DNA from: Marinifilum sp. D714
GTDB lineage: Bacteria > Bacteroidota > Bacteroidia > Bacteroidales > Marinifilaceae
Assembly (NCBI RefSeq): GCF_030851345.1
Contig: NZ_JALPNU010000015.1
Coordinates: 28,919-92,918, forward strand
Direction: 5' to 3'
DNA length: 64,000 nt
The translations under genes were made by a program, and so were the position numbers. This document shows positions 7,678 through 17,364 of the stretch, piece by piece; positions within the stretch are counted from its first letter, which is position 1; every line of letters starts with the position of its first letter. Below the pieces are notes generated by a model. That model did not search any database. It was given only the letters and a program-made list of their open reading frames with translations, and was not told the DNA's origin.

Positions 7678-9429
7678 TTATTCTTTTCTGTAATCAAGGC
7701 CTAACTCCACCATTTGCTCATCAGCAATTGTTGAAGGAGAATCAATCATTACATCGCGACCTGAATTGTTTTTAGGGAATGCAATTACATCACGGATAGA
7801 CTCAATTCCTGCAAACAATGATGCCAAACGGTCGAAACCAAAAGCAATACCACCATGAGGAGGTGCACCATACTGGAATGCATCCATTAAGAAACCAAAC
7901 TGAGCTTTTGCTTCCTCATCGGTAAATCCAAGATGCTTGAACATTTGAGCTTGCAATTCAGTATCGTGAATACGGATTGAACCTCCACCAATCTCAACAC
8001 CATTGATAACAAGATCGTAAGCATTTGCACGAACTTTTCCTGGCTCTGTTTCCAACATGTGGAAATCCTCTGCCTTAGGAGAAGTAAACGGATGGTGCAT
8101 TGCATGATATCGTTGAGAATCTTCATCCCACTCCAAAAGAGGGAAATCAACAACCCACATTGGTTTGAATACCTTGTTATCACGTAAACCTAACTGAGTA
8201 CCCAATTCCAAACGAAGCTCACAAAGTTGAGTTAAAGTTGAATTCTTATCACCAACCAAAATCAACATCAAATCGCCTGGTTTTGCATTACAAGATTCAG
8301 CCCACTTTTGTAAGTCTTCAGCGCTGTAGAACTTATCTACCGATGATTTAAATGAACCGTCTTCGTTGTATTTCACGTAAACCAATCCTTTAGCTCCCAC
8401 TTGTGGGCGCTTTACAAAATCGGTTAATTTATCTAATTGTTTACGAGTATAATTTGCACAGCCTTCAGCGCAAATTGCCCCAATATACTCTGCTTCGTCG
8501 AATACTTTAAAATCATTCCCTTTTGCAATAACGCTTAAGTCTACGAACTCCATTCCGAAACGGATATCTGGTTTATCGCTACCATATTTTTCCATAGCTG
8601 TAGCGTAATCCATGCGTGGGAAATCGTAATCGATATCCACATTCTTCAATTTCTTGAATAAGTTTTTGGTCAATCCTTCGAAAGTATTCAAAATATCATC
8701 TTGCTCCACAAATGCCATCTCGCAATCAATTTGAGTAAACTCAGGCTGACGGTCGGCACGTAAATCCTCATCGCGGAAACATTTTACAATTTGATAGTAA
8801 CGGTCGAAACCAGAAATCATCAACAATTGCTTAAACACCTGTGGCGACTGTGGCAATGCATAAAACTCACCCGGATTCATTCTCGATGGAACAATAAAGT
8901 CACGAGCCCCTTCAGGAGTAGACTTAATCAAAACAGGAGTTTCTGTTTCGATGAAGTTTAATTGGTCAAGATAGTTGCGAACCTCGATACCCATTTTGTG
9001 ACGCATTACAAGATTTTCGCGAACACAAGAACGACGCAAATCAAGGTAACGATATTTCATTCTTAACTCATCACCACCATCGGTATCATCTTCAATTGTG
9101 AATGGAGGCAAAGCCGATTTGCTCAACACCTCAAGTTTTTCAGCAATAATCTCTACATCACCTGTAGACATTTTACTGTTTTTGCTTTCTCTTTCTGCAA
9201 CCTTACCTGTAATGGCAACAACGAACTCACGTCCTAGCTTACGAGCTTGTTCACACAATTCAGCATTTGTTTCCATATTGAAAACAAACTGTGTAATGCC
9301 GTAACGATCTCGAAGATCGACAAAAGTCATTCCACCCAAATCGCGTGCTTTTTGCACCCAACCACTTAATGTTACCGTTTCGCTTACATTCTCAATTCTT
9401 AATTCTCCGCAAGTATGAGTTCTGTACAT
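7678..9429 (-). CDS. aspS: aspartyl-tRNA synthetase
   Basis: Class II synthetase charging tRNA-Asp (or tRNA-Asp and tRNA-Asn if the discriminating residues are relaxed). The 583 residues fit the bacterial form: N-terminal OB anticodon-binding domain (residues 1-about 105, [22 protein letters not shown]), class II motif 2 around [18 protein letters not shown] (about 215-232), the bacterial GAD insertion, and motif 3 [10 protein letters not shown] near the C-terminus. Start MYRTHTCG is the usual N-terminus. A heptamer repeat array lies in its leader. Confidence 0.97.
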   Translation of the reverse strand: MYRTHTCGELRIENVSETVTLSGWVQKARDLGGMTFVDLRDRYGITQFVFNMETNAELCEQARKLGREFVVAITGKVAERESKNSKMSTGDVEIIAEKLEVLSKSALPPFTIEDDTDGGDELRMKYRYLDLRRSCVRENLVMRHKMGIEVRNYLDQLNFIETETPVLIKSTPEGARDFIVPSRMNPGEFYALPQSPQVFKQLLMISGFDRYYQIVKCFRDEDLRADRQPEFTQIDCEMAFVEQDDILNTFEGLTKNLFKKLKNVDIDYDFPRMDYATAMEKYGSDKPDIRFGMEFVDLSVIAKGNDFKVFDEAEYIGAICAEGCANYTRKQLDKLTDFVKRPQVGAKGLVYVKYNEDGSFKSSVDKFYSAEDLQKWAESCNAKPGDLMLILVGDKNSTLTQLCELRLELGTQLGLRDNKVFKPMWVVDFPLLEWDEDSQRYHAMHHPFTSPKAEDFHMLETEPGKVRANAYDLVINGVEIGGGSIRIHDTELQAQMFKHLGFTDEEAKAQFGFLMDAFQYGAPPHGGIAFGFDRLASLFAGIESIRDVIAFPKNNSGRDVMIDSPSTIADEQMVELGLDYRKE

Positions 9430-9455
9430 CTTTTACCAATTAATTGAATTAAACT

Positions 9456-9490
9456 AGCTTTTAGCCTTTAGCTATTAGCTCTTAGCTTTT
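9456..9490. repeat. 7-bp tandem repeat array (AGCTNNT-type, five units)
   Basis: Five units in perfect 7-bp phase: AGCTTTT, AGCCTTT, AGCTATT, AGCTCTT, AGCTTTT. It sits 27-61 nt upstream of the aspS start, in its probable leader. A related four-unit array is at 35199-35226. Confidence 0.85.
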
Positions 9491-9565
9491 AAAATTCTAC
9501 ACCAGAACATCCAAATCAAACCATCAATTCGAAAAATGGAATTCATTCTTTGTTACTGGTTTTGT

Positions 9566-9573
9566 TAACTTTG
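9566..9573 (+). promoter_or_regulatory. -7 box of tadA
   Basis: TAACTTTG, a perfect TAnnTTTG. Transcription would begin near 9580, 60 nt before the tadA start. Confidence 0.55.
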
Positions 9574-9638
9574 CGAAAATACTAACAATTTGTGAAACAG
9601 AATAGCTTTCATTAACAGATTTATAAAAAAGATTATTT

Positions 9639-10100
9639 ATGAATTCGAACGATACAATTACTCCCTTCTCCGATGAATATTTTATGAAACAAGCCATGCA
9701 AGAAGCCTACAAAGCTTTCGAAGAAGATGAGATTCCTGTAGGTGCTGTAATCGTTAGTAACAACAGGATAATTGCCCGTTCGCACAATTTAACCGAGCGA
9801 TTAAACGATGTGACAGCACATGCCGAAATGCAAGCCATTACTTCAGCTGCCAATTATTTGGGCGGAAAATATTTAAAAGATTGCACCCTTTACGTTACTT
9901 TGGAACCTTGCAACATGTGTGCAGGTGCTTTGGCATGGTCGCAAATCACCCGAATTGTTTATGGTGCTGGCGATAAAAAAAGAGGTTTCACAAGATTTAC
10001 TCCTTCTCCCTTACATCCGAGAACCGAAATTACATCAGGAATACTAAAAGAGGAAAGCTCAGAGCTTATAAAAAGTTTCTTCTCTAAAAAGAGGAACTAG
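9639..10100 (+). CDS. tadA: tRNA adenosine(34) deaminase
   Basis: Zinc deaminase that converts A34 to inosine in tRNA-Arg(ACG). The cytidine-deaminase fold motifs are intact: H61-A-E63 in TAHAEMQAI, and P90-C91-N-M-C94 in LEPCNMCAGAL, giving the zinc ligands H61, C91 and C94 and the proton shuttle E63. The 153-residue length is typical. The ATG at 9639 follows a good promoter; the N-terminus has about ten extra residues before the core. Confidence 0.93.
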   Translation: MNSNDTITPFSDEYFMKQAMQEAYKAFEEDEIPVGAVIVSNNRIIARSHNLTERLNDVTAHAEMQAITSAANYLGGKYLKDCTLYVTLEPCNMCAGALAWSQITRIVYGAGDKKRGFTRFTPSPLHPRTEITSGILKEESSELIKSFFSKKRN

Positions 10101-10352
10101 TCTTAAAAAAATCGAATCAAAATTATTTTTTTACAAAAAAAGATTACTTTTGTGCTCGGCTTTAAATTTTTAAGCAGATTTTATTAGTAATAATTCATCT
10201 GTCTTAAAGCAAAGAAGCATACTACCGTCCAACCCATTTTATAATCCATTCTCTTTTTTTAGAAAGCGAGTAAAGCGCAATTATTTGCGATATGATTAAT
10301 TATTATACGTAAAACGATTATCTTTATTAGTAAACTTTTAAAAAAGGATACC
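10101..10352 (+). promoter_or_regulatory. deoD upstream region with long possible leader
   Basis: A perfect -7 box TACTTTTG lies at 10145-10152 and would give a leader of about 190 nt. A weaker TATCTTTA near 10319 would give a short one. No riboswitch fold that I recognise, and no gene. Confidence 0.4.
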
Positions 10353-11069
10353 ATGAGTGCACACAACGAAGCAAAAATGGGCGAAATTGCCGAAACAATA
10401 CTTTTACCAGGCGATCCGTTAAGAGCAAAATATATTGCTGATAACTTTCTGGAAGATGTAGTATGCTACAACCAAGTAAGAAACATGCTTGGATTTACCG
10501 GAACTTACAAAGGAAAAAGAATTTCGGTTCAAGGAACAGGAATGGGAGTTCCATCAATCTCTATTTATACTCATGAGTTAATCAACCAATATGGTGTAAA
10601 AAACTTGATTAGAATTGGAACTTGCGGATCATTCAACAAAGATGTTCACGTACGCGACGTAATTTTATCAATGACATCATGTACCGATTCTGCAATCAAC
10701 AAGAATTTATTTAGAGGAATGGATTATGCTCCATGTGCTGACTTTGGCTTGTTAAGCGATGCACACAAAGCTGCAGTTGAAAAAGGTGTAAATGTAAAAG
10801 TTGGATCAACTTTAACTTCTGATATTTTCTATCACGACCTTGACAACAATCCTGAACCGTTTAAACTATGGGCAGATTATGGAGTATTAGCTGTTGAAAT
10901 GGAAGCTACTGCTTTATATACTTTAGCTGCTCGTTATAACGCAAAAGCACTAGCCATTATGACTGTAAGTGATCACATCCTTACAGGAGAAGAGACAAGT
11001 GCTGATGAGCGTCAAACCACTTTGAACACAATGATTGAAATTGGTTTGGAAACTGCAATTAGGCAATAA
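10353..11069 (+). CDS. deoD: purine-nucleoside phosphorylase (DeoD type)
   Basis: Hexameric phosphorylase cleaving purine (deoxy)nucleosides with phosphate; salvage pathway. The 238 residues show the DeoD phosphate site [13 protein letters not shown] (about residues 17-29), [20 protein letters not shown], the VEMEATALY substrate loop and the catalytic Asp in TVSDHIL. Length and motifs are standard. Monocistronic with a terminator; apt lies 1.5 kb away on the other strand, also in purine salvage. Confidence 0.96.
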   Translation: MSAHNEAKMGEIAETILLPGDPLRAKYIADNFLEDVVCYNQVRNMLGFTGTYKGKRISVQGTGMGVPSISIYTHELINQYGVKNLIRIGTCGSFNKDVHVRDVILSMTSCTDSAINKNLFRGMDYAPCADFGLLSDAHKAAVEKGVNVKVGSTLTSDIFYHDLDNNPEPFKLWADYGVLAVEMEATALYTLAARYNAKALAIMTVSDHILTGEETSADERQTTLNTMIEIGLETAIRQ

Positions 11070-11102
11070 TTTAGATCAGATACATTTTTAATGTACGGAA
11101 TG

Positions 11103-11132
11103 GAGGAGCTATCGGGGCTCCTCTTTCTTTTT
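11103..11132 (+). terminator. deoD terminator
   Basis: GAGGAGC (11103-11109) pairs with GCTCCTC (11117-11123), followed by a T-rich run. Confidence 0.85.
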
Positions 11133-11151
11133 TGCACTTGAATGAATTAAA

Positions 11152-11185
11152 AAAAGCTTGCCTAGATACTTCCAGACAAGCTTTT
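11152..11185 (-). terminator. aroA terminator
   Basis: AAAAGCTTG (11152-11160) pairs with CAAGCTTTT (11177-11185); T-rich on the minus strand beyond the stem. Confidence 0.8.
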
Positions 11186-11201
11186 GATATTTTATAAAGA
11201 A

Positions 11202-12428
11202 CTATTTTTCTTCAACAATAAATCCCAATTTCTGTAACTGCTCCCAAAACTCAGGGTAAGATTTCTTCACCACTTCAGGATCGTCAATCAAAACATCGTT
11301 TCTCAACATGGCAACCGGAGCAAATGCCATGGCCATCCTATGATCGTGATAGGTTTCGATAACAATTTTCTCATCCTCCTCTTTTCGCTCTCCATCCCAG
11401 GCCAACTCACCTTCTGTCGGCTCATGAAGCACATATCCCAACTTGCCTAGCTCGGTAATTAAAGCGTGAATTCTATCGGTCTCTTTAATCTTTAAAGTTT
11501 CTAATCCTTTAAAGTGAAATGGAATTCCTTTAAGGCAGGAACACACTGCAAAAGTTTGTGCCAAATCGGGCATTTGCAAGAAATCATAAACCAACTTTTT
11601 GCAATCGCTCTCCTTCTTTTCTATAAACATGCCTCGTTTCGAGAATTGTGTTTTCACACCCAACTTTTCGAACACAGAAACCAAACCCGAATCTCCCTGG
11701 AAACTTCTTCTTCTCAATCCATCCAAGTACAATTTCCCTTCGCCAGCCAAAGCCATAAAAGACCACCAGTATGATGCTCCTGACCAATCGCCTTCAACCG
11801 TATACGGAATTCTTTGGTAAGCTTGTTTGGCAACAAATATTTCTTGTCCTTTAAATTCCGATTTTACACCAAACTCTTCCATAATATTCAGAGTCATTTC
11901 GATGTAGGATCGTGAAACCACATCACCTTTTAATTTAATGCGCAATCCATTTTCCAGAGTTGGTGCAATTAGTAAAAGTGCCGATATGTATTGCGAACTG
12001 GTGTCACCCTTCAATTCTACTTCCTTTCCAGTGATATTTGATCCAAAAATCTTTAAAGGCGGATATCCTTCTTTCTCCAAGTAAGAAATTTGAGCTCCCA
12101 AGGAATTTAATGCATCGACTAAAACGCCAATAGGGCGCTCTTTCATTCTATCAGATCCTGTTAAAGTCCATTCTCCAACAATTTTCGACAAATAAGCAGT
12201 CAAAAAGCGCATGGTTGTCCCTGCATGTCCAACATCAAAAGTATTGGTATTCGAGAATAAAATATTTTGCATTGCTCTCGAATCATCACAATCCGATAGA
12301 TTTTTAATGGGCTCGAAACTATTGCTTAAGGCATTAATAATCTGAACTCGATTCGAAATACTTTTCGAAGATGGAAGTACAACTCTTCCTTCCAGAACTT
12401 TATTGGCTTTAGAAATGGAATATTGCAT
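11202..12428 (-). CDS. aroA: 3-phosphoshikimate 1-carboxyvinyltransferase (EPSP synthase)
   Basis: Joins PEP to shikimate-3-phosphate in the shikimate pathway. The 408 residues carry the N-terminal PSSKSISNR substrate motif (residues 19-27), VGHAGTTMRFLTAY (about 77-90) and the late KETDRIHAL and DHRMAMAFAP motifs. The glycine-rich loop reads GHAGTTMR where many enzymes have GNAGTAMR. Length is slightly shorter than the usual 420-440, as in other Bacteroidota. Monocistronic. Confidence 0.96.
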   Translation of the reverse strand: MQYSISKANKVLEGRVVLPSSKSISNRVQIINALSNSFEPIKNLSDCDDSRAMQNILFSNTNTFDVGHAGTTMRFLTAYLSKIVGEWTLTGSDRMKERPIGVLVDALNSLGAQISYLEKEGYPPLKIFGSNITGKEVELKGDTSSQYISALLLIAPTLENGLRIKLKGDVVSRSYIEMTLNIMEEFGVKSEFKGQEIFVAKQAYQRIPYTVEGDWSGASYWWSFMALAGEGKLYLDGLRRRSFQGDSGLVSVFEKLGVKTQFSKRGMFIEKKESDCKKLVYDFLQMPDLAQTFAVCSCLKGIPFHFKGLETLKIKETDRIHALITELGKLGYVLHEPTEGELAWDGERKEEDEKIVIETYHDHRMAMAFAPVAMLRNDVLIDDPEVVKKSYPEFWEQLQKLGFIVEEK

Positions 12429-12534
12429 GGTCTTTTGGTTTGATAGTTACACCGATTAATTTTAAATCGGAAGTTAAACATCCCTCTGTTTTTCAAATGG
12501 ATCACAGAGAAATTTATATGCTTATACAAAAATA

Positions 12535-12562
12535 GGCCAACAATTATGAACGATTGTTGGCC
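12535..12562 (-). terminator. apt terminator
   Basis: GGCCAACAAT (12535-12544) pairs perfectly with ATTGTTGGCC (12553-12562); on the minus strand it runs into TATTTTTG. Confidence 0.85.
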
Positions 12563-12587
12563 GACATATCATTAAAAGTAAAACCCT

Positions 12588-13118
12588 TTAAAAATGGAAT
12601 AAAGAATCTACTTCAAAATTCGTATTTAGCTTATCGCGACCTTTTAAAAAGTCAAGCTCCACAAGGAAATTTACAAAAGCCTTGTTAACACCACATTTTG
12701 CAAGTAGCTTGATAGAAGCTGCTGCTGTTCCACCTGTTGCCAACAAATCGTCATGCAACAAAACAACATCATCTTCAGTTAAAGCATCCTGGTGGATGTG
12801 AATTTCATCCTCGCCATACTCCAAAGTATATTTTTCAGAATAAGTTGCAGCAGGCAATTTACCTGGTTTACGAATTGGTACAAATCCAGCATTTAATTTA
12901 TAAGCCAACACTGTTCCCAATATAAAACCTCTACTCTCAAGTCCTACTACCTTGGTAATTCCTTTGTCTTTATATTGCTCGTATAATGTTTCTACCAATG
13001 TTGCCAAATGCTTTTCATCTTTCAACATTGTAGTAATATCCTTAAAAACGATTCCTTCCTTTGGGAAGTCAATCACATCTCTGATTGAATCTTTTGCTTC
13101 TTGAAGTCTTGCTTCCAT
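12588..13118 (-). CDS. apt: adenine phosphoribosyltransferase
   Basis: Makes AMP from adenine and PRPP. The 176-residue protein has IRDVIDFPKEGIVFKDIT at the N-terminus, the GLESRGFILG adenine loop, the flexible-loop region KLPAATYSEKYTLEYGEDEIHIH, and the PRPP-binding motif VVLLHDDLLATGGTAAA, in which the second Asp pair (DD) and TGGT are intact. Start ATG at 13118. Single gene with its own terminator. Confidence 0.96.
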   Translation of the reverse strand: MEARLQEAKDSIRDVIDFPKEGIVFKDITTMLKDEKHLATLVETLYEQYKDKGITKVVGLESRGFILGTVLAYKLNAGFVPIRKPGKLPAATYSEKYTLEYGEDEIHIHQDALTEDDVVLLHDDLLATGGTAAASIKLLAKCGVNKAFVNFLVELDFLKGRDKLNTNFEVDSLFHF

Positions 13119-13433
13119 TATTAATTTATTTTTCCAGGTGTAAAAAACACAAATCCGACTTGGCTAAAAGGCGCAACAATTCGGAAGAAGTGGAATATTC
13201 ACCCCCTCATCACTTAATTATTCAAAATATTTACTTGATAAAGTGTGGGATAATTCCGGGTAAAAATAAAAAAGTCCGTTTAAATAAACATTCTAAATTG
13301 CAAAAATTGCACAATCTTTTTACAGATATTTAAATAAAGACTATCAACAACATTCGGAAAGATATTTTCGATCAGTTGTTGTCGAATATATCCATTAGTT
13401 TTTACCTTTGGATTGGAATTTTACACACATGCC
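13119..13433. promoter_or_regulatory. apt / 13434-gene intergenic region with palindrome and -7 box
   Basis: GATATTTTCGA (13361-13371) and TCGAATATATC (13382-13392) form an inverted repeat with one mismatch and a 10-bp spacer. It ends 10 bp before a perfect -7 box TACCTTTG (13403-13410), so it covers the -33 region and may be an operator. The rest of the 315-bp gap holds nothing I recognise. Confidence 0.5.
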
Positions 13434-13895
13434 ATGACAATAAACAATCAAAATCGCGCAAGCTGGATTAAACTAGCCTACTATTTATTAATATTTCTTT
13501 TTTTAGCTTCAATTATTCTTTTGTTGTATTTAAATATCAACAAACCATATCAGGTTATTGGAATAATAAGTGCATCTGTAATTTCGGTCATTATCTGTTC
13601 TTTTCATTTAAATTTTAATTTCATCATATATAAGGAAGGTGATGATAAAATCATTCTTCGATACTATCCTCTTCATCCCTTTCATGATAATTTTAAATCC
13701 ATTGAGATTCCTAAGAATTGTCTTGCCAAATACGATTTGGAGACAAAGACATTTGGACTCAAGCCAATTGTTACACTATATCAATTAACCGAAAAAGGAA
13801 TTGCAAAATATCCATCGGTTTGTTTGTCTGCACTTTCCAAAACTGAACGAAAGAAATTGATTGATTCTCTTTCTCGAAACAGTCTGAAAAAGTAA
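13434..13895 (+). CDS. membrane protein with two TM helices and a C-terminal soluble domain
   Basis: About 153 residues: two adjacent hydrophobic helices (about 13-35 and 40-62), then a beta-rich domain (FIIYKEGDDKIILRYYPLHPF, then VTLYQLTEKGIAKYP) resembling small bacterial PH-like membrane proteins, though I cannot confirm that. A TTG at 13413 is in frame, but it would lie three bases after the -7 box, so the ATG at 13434 is the start. Neighbouring genes give no function. Confidence 0.65.
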   Translation: MTINNQNRASWIKLAYYLLIFLFLASIILLLYLNINKPYQVIGIISASVISVIICSFHLNFNFIIYKEGDDKIILRYYPLHPFHDNFKSIEIPKNCLAKYDLETKTFGLKPIVTLYQLTEKGIAKYPSVCLSALSKTERKKLIDSLSRNSLKK

Positions 13896-13957
13896 TTCAG
13901 GGCATACTATATTACTTTATTAATCGTTAGCCATACCATTAACAAATACTATTAGGA

Positions 13958-14548
13958 ATGAAAATTAAAACACTAGTAGCAATTTTGCTATGCACATTAT
14001 CATTAAATACTCTTGCTCAAAACAACGAACTACGCCTTAATATAGGTATTCCTTTAGGCAAGTATGGCAAGTTCGACCACAACTTTGCAGGATCCGATGA
14101 AAGCAACTATCCTTCTATTTTAATACAGCTTGAAAAAGAGTGGCAGGACAATTTTAGCATAGGTGCATACATTGGTTATGCTGGCCAGAAACATGAATAC
14201 GATTTTGGTCACAGCGAAACCAATTACAATTATTACAGATTAGGAAGTGTACTTACTTATGAATTGAACGATTGGCTATCGGATATGAATATCTCGACAG
14301 GATATGATGTTGACCTGTACACTTCGGTAAAAGCAGGTATTTCTTTGGAGCACAAGAAATACGAAAACACAAGCCCCAATGCAAGTTCAAATGCAGTATA
14401 CTCTGACAACACATCAAATGATTTACTGTTTGATCTGGGAGTTGTACTAGGTGCACGTTATCATTTTTCAAATCAATTTGGATTATTTACAGAAATAGGT
14501 TGGGCAAATGCCGGATTTTTAACCATTGGAACATCATTTACTTTATAA
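13958..14548 (+). CDS. outer-membrane beta-barrel protein
   Basis: 196 residues with a cleavable signal peptide (1-20, ending LNTLAQ). Alternating amphipathic strands follow (LRLNIGIPLG, FSIGAYIGYAG, NYYRLGSVLTYEL, YTSVKAGISLEH, VLGARYHFSNQFGLFTEIGW), and the protein ends in a strand with a hydrophobic final residue (FLTIGTSFTL). That is the pattern of an OprF/porin-like 8-stranded barrel. Function unknown. It lies 62 nt after the preceding gene and may share its transcript. Confidence 0.75.
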   Translation: MKIKTLVAILLCTLSLNTLAQNNELRLNIGIPLGKYGKFDHNFAGSDESNYPSILIQLEKEWQDNFSIGAYIGYAGQKHEYDFGHSETNYNYYRLGSVLTYELNDWLSDMNISTGYDVDLYTSVKAGISLEHKKYENTSPNASSNAVYSDNTSNDLLFDLGVVLGARYHFSNQFGLFTEIGWANAGFLTIGTSFTL

Positions 14549-14596
14549 ATCTTTTGTAAATTCATATCCAGATTGTGGTATTCCTATTAATAAGGT

Positions 14597-15703
14597 ATGG
14601 ATAAAATATACAAAATTGCAGTAAGTTTTATCAATGGTTTTGGACCCGTTAATATAAAAAAAGCCATTGCCTATACAGGAAGCGTTGAAGCTTTCTTTAC
14701 TGAAAAGAAACAAAATCTCCTGAAAATTCCAGGAGTAGGTCAGGCATTTATTCAAAAGCTCGACCGAGAAACAGCTCTTCTTCAAGCCGAAGAGGAGCTC
14801 AAGTTTATAGAGCAGAATGAAATTCAAATTGCATTCTATCTGGATTCCAATTATCCACAAAGACTTCTTAATTGCTCCGATTCTCCTTGCACGCTATATT
14901 ATAAAGGTAATGCAGATTTTAACGCCAACAGAAACATCAGTATAGTTGGCACAAGAAATGCAAGCGATTACGGGAAAGAACAATGCTCCAAACTGGTTAA
15001 GGATTTATCGGATAAATCAATAAAAACAACAATAATTAGTGGTCTGGCTTATGGTATTGATATCTGTGCACATAAAGCCGCCATGCAATATCAACTTCCT
15101 ACGATTGCAGCTATTGGTCATGGTTTTCAGCAAATGTATCCAGCCCAGCATAGAAACTATGCTGAGGAAATCATCCATAAAGGAGGAGCAATTGTTAGTG
15201 AGTTCACATCAAACAGCAAGTTCGATCCTAAAAACTTTGTCCGACGCAACAGAATAATTGCTGGCATGTCAGATGCAACGATAGTCATAGAATCTGCCAA
15301 AAAGGGCGGTTCATTGGTGACTGCTGATATTGCTAACTCATATAATAGAGATGTATTTGCTTTCCCGGGAAGAATCAGTGATAAATATTCCGAGGGCTGT
15401 AATTTTCTAATCAAAACCAACCAAGCTCACTTAATAGAAAACATCTCAGACTTGGACTATATATTAGGTTGGGACGATCAAACTCCAAAAGCAAAGGAAA
15501 TTCAAACGAAGCTTTTTGTAGAGCTTACCAAGGAGGAAGAAAAAATAATATCGGCACTTCGAGATTTAGAAAAAACACCGATAGATTTGATTTGTTTGAA
15601 GAGTTCATTTCCGATGAGTAAGGTGTCAAGTTTGCTCTTAAAATTAGAATTTGATGGCATGGTGAAGTCACATCCAGGAAAAATCTACTCTCTAAATTCC
15701 TGA
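14597..15703 (+). CDS. dprA: DNA-processing protein DprA
   Basis: Binds incoming single-stranded DNA and loads RecA during natural transformation. The 368 residues contain an N-terminal helix-hairpin-helix region (LKIPGVGQAF, about 48-57) and the Rossmann core with SIVGTRNASDYG (about 116-127), ISGLAYGIDICAHKAA and GSLVTADIANSYNRDVFAFPG. A winged-helix-like C-terminus (PIDLICLKSSFPMSKVSSLLLKLEFDG) follows. No other competence gene is in this window. Confidence 0.94.
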   Translation: MDKIYKIAVSFINGFGPVNIKKAIAYTGSVEAFFTEKKQNLLKIPGVGQAFIQKLDRETALLQAEEELKFIEQNEIQIAFYLDSNYPQRLLNCSDSPCTLYYKGNADFNANRNISIVGTRNASDYGKEQCSKLVKDLSDKSIKTTIISGLAYGIDICAHKAAMQYQLPTIAAIGHGFQQMYPAQHRNYAEEIIHKGGAIVSEFTSNSKFDPKNFVRRNRIIAGMSDATIVIESAKKGGSLVTADIANSYNRDVFAFPGRISDKYSEGCNFLIKTNQAHLIENISDLDYILGWDDQTPKAKEIQTKLFVELTKEEEKIISALRDLEKTPIDLICLKSSFPMSKVSSLLLKLEFDGMVKSHPGKIYSLNS

Positions 15704-15907
15704 AAATTGTCAATTTTTATGGTTTCATGTTGTAGAACAGAAATTACGCCTTTCTACATGTCTGATTTTCTGCGTTTTAATTTTTACGAAAACGTTGTAA
15801 AAAAAATCAGCTTTTAATTTGTGATTATGAAAATTTGTATACATTTGACACCAAGAACTAATAATTAAAACACAACAAACAATTTTAATTTCATAACAAG
15901 TTTGGAT
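15704..15907 (+). promoter_or_regulatory. gdhA promoter region
   Basis: TTTG at 15818-15821 and TACATTTG at 15840-15847 are separated by 18 nt, a clear -33/-7 pair. The leader would be about 55 nt. An imperfect hairpin (CATGT...ACATG) after dprA, about 15726-15760, may terminate dprA. Confidence 0.7.
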
Positions 15908-17242
15908 ATGGAAGCAAAAATAATTGAATTCATGGATAGCCTTAAGGCTAAAACTCCAGGTGAAGCTGAGTTCCATCAGGCAGTACAAGAAGTAGTAGAA
16001 ACAGTTTGGGATACTTATGATGCAAATCCTAAGTACAAGGCTGCAAAGATTCTTGAAAAAATGTGTGAGCCTGAGCGCGTAATCATGTTCCGCGTACCAT
16101 GGATCAACGATAACGGTGAAGTTGAAATCAACCGTGGTTACCGCGTTGAATTCAATAGTGCAATTGGACCTTACAAAGGTGGTTTACGTTTCCACCCTTC
16201 TGTAACGTTAAGTGCTTTGAAATTCTTAGGTTTCGAGCAAACTTTCAAGAATTCATTAACTACTCTACCTATGGGTGGTGGTAAAGGTGGTTCTGACTTC
16301 AACGCTAAAGGAAGATCAGATAACGAAATCATGCGCTTCTGCCAAAGCTTCATGACTGAGCTTTGCAAGCACATTGGTCCTAACACTGACGTGCCAGCAG
16401 GTGATATAGGTGTAGGTGGTCGCGAGATCGGATACCTATTCGGACAGTACAAGAGAATCCGTAACGAGTTTACTGGTGTATTAACTGGTAAAGGTCTTGA
16501 GTACGGTGGATCATTAATTCGTCCTGAAGCTACTGGTTTTGGTGCTGTATACTTCGCTCAACACATGTTGGCTGAAAACAACGAAGATTTCAAAGGAAAA
16601 ACTGTTGCTCTTTCAGGATTCGGTAACGTAACTTGGGGTGCTGCTCTTAAATTGGTTGAGCTAGGTGCTAAAGTTGTTACAGTTTCAGGTCCTGACGGAT
16701 ATGTATACGACAAAGAAGGTTTAGATGCTGAAAAGATTGAATACTTATTGGATCTTAGAGCTTCTAACAACGACGTTGTTGCTCCTTACGCTGAAAAATT
16801 CGGTGCTGAGTTCTTCCCTGGTAAAAAACCTTGGGAATGTAAAGTTGACTTAGCTTTCCCTTGTGCAATTCAAAACGAATTGAACGAAGAAGATGCTAAG
16901 CAATTGGTTGAAAACGGATGTAAGTATGTAGTAGAAACTTCTAACATGGGTTGTACTGCTGAAGCTATGATCTACTTGGTAGATAATTGTGCATTCGCTC
17001 CTGGTAAAGCTGCTAATGCTGGTGGTGTAGCTGTTTCTGGTTTAGAAATGTCTCAAAACTCTATGCGTTACAACTGGTCAGCTGAAGAAGTTGATGAAAA
17101 ATTGGGTCGTATCATGAAAGATATTCACGATACTTGTGTACGTTTCGGTAAAGAAAACGGTCACATCAACTACGTTAAAGGTGCTAACGTTGGTGGATTC
17201 GTTAAAGTTGCTGAAGCTATGCTAGCTCAAGGATGCGTTTAA
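15908..17242 (+). CDS. gdhA: glutamate dehydrogenase, NADP-type (hexameric)
   Basis: Interconverts 2-oxoglutarate plus ammonia and glutamate. The 444 residues match the family-I hexameric enzyme: YKGGLRFHPSVTLSALKFLGFEQTFKNSLT substrate region with catalytic Lys in PMGGGKGGSDF (about residues 119-129), VPAGDIGVGGREIGYL, and the dinucleotide fold ALSGFGNVTWGAA (about 234-246). Start is the ATG at 15908; an in-frame TTG two codons earlier is less likely. Codon use (GGT, GCT, AAC) is biased toward that of a highly expressed gene. NADP rather than NAD preference is from family expectation. Confidence 0.95.
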   Translation: MEAKIIEFMDSLKAKTPGEAEFHQAVQEVVETVWDTYDANPKYKAAKILEKMCEPERVIMFRVPWINDNGEVEINRGYRVEFNSAIGPYKGGLRFHPSVTLSALKFLGFEQTFKNSLTTLPMGGGKGGSDFNAKGRSDNEIMRFCQSFMTELCKHIGPNTDVPAGDIGVGGREIGYLFGQYKRIRNEFTGVLTGKGLEYGGSLIRPEATGFGAVYFAQHMLAENNEDFKGKTVALSGFGNVTWGAALKLVELGAKVVTVSGPDGYVYDKEGLDAEKIEYLLDLRASNNDVVAPYAEKFGAEFFPGKKPWECKVDLAFPCAIQNELNEEDAKQLVENGCKYVVETSNMGCTAEAMIYLVDNCAFAPGKAANAGGVAVSGLEMSQNSMRYNWSAEEVDEKLGRIMKDIHDTCVRFGKENGHINYVKGANVGGFVKVAEAMLAQGCV

Positions 17243-17269
17243 TATGCAATCACGCCTAAATATATAAAG

Positions 17270-17294
17270 AAGCCGGCTCTGCCGGCTTTTTTTG
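17270..17294 (+). terminator. gdhA terminator
   Basis: AAGCCGGC (17270-17277) pairs with GCCGGCTT (17281-17288) around a three-base loop, followed by seven T in all. Confidence 0.95.
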
Positions 17295-17317
17295 TACTGA
17301 TTTCTGTTCAAATTCCC

Positions 17318-17348
17318 TTTGTATTCCTATTGCGATTCAATAAGTTTG
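17318..17348 (+). promoter_or_regulatory. textbook -33/-7 promoter of tatD
   Basis: TTTG (17318-17321), 19-nt spacer, TAAGTTTG (17341-17348). This is the cleanest Bacteroidota promoter in the window; the leader is about 10 nt before the ATG at 17365. Confidence 0.75.
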
Positions 17349-17364
17349 CACAAAAAGTAAAAAC

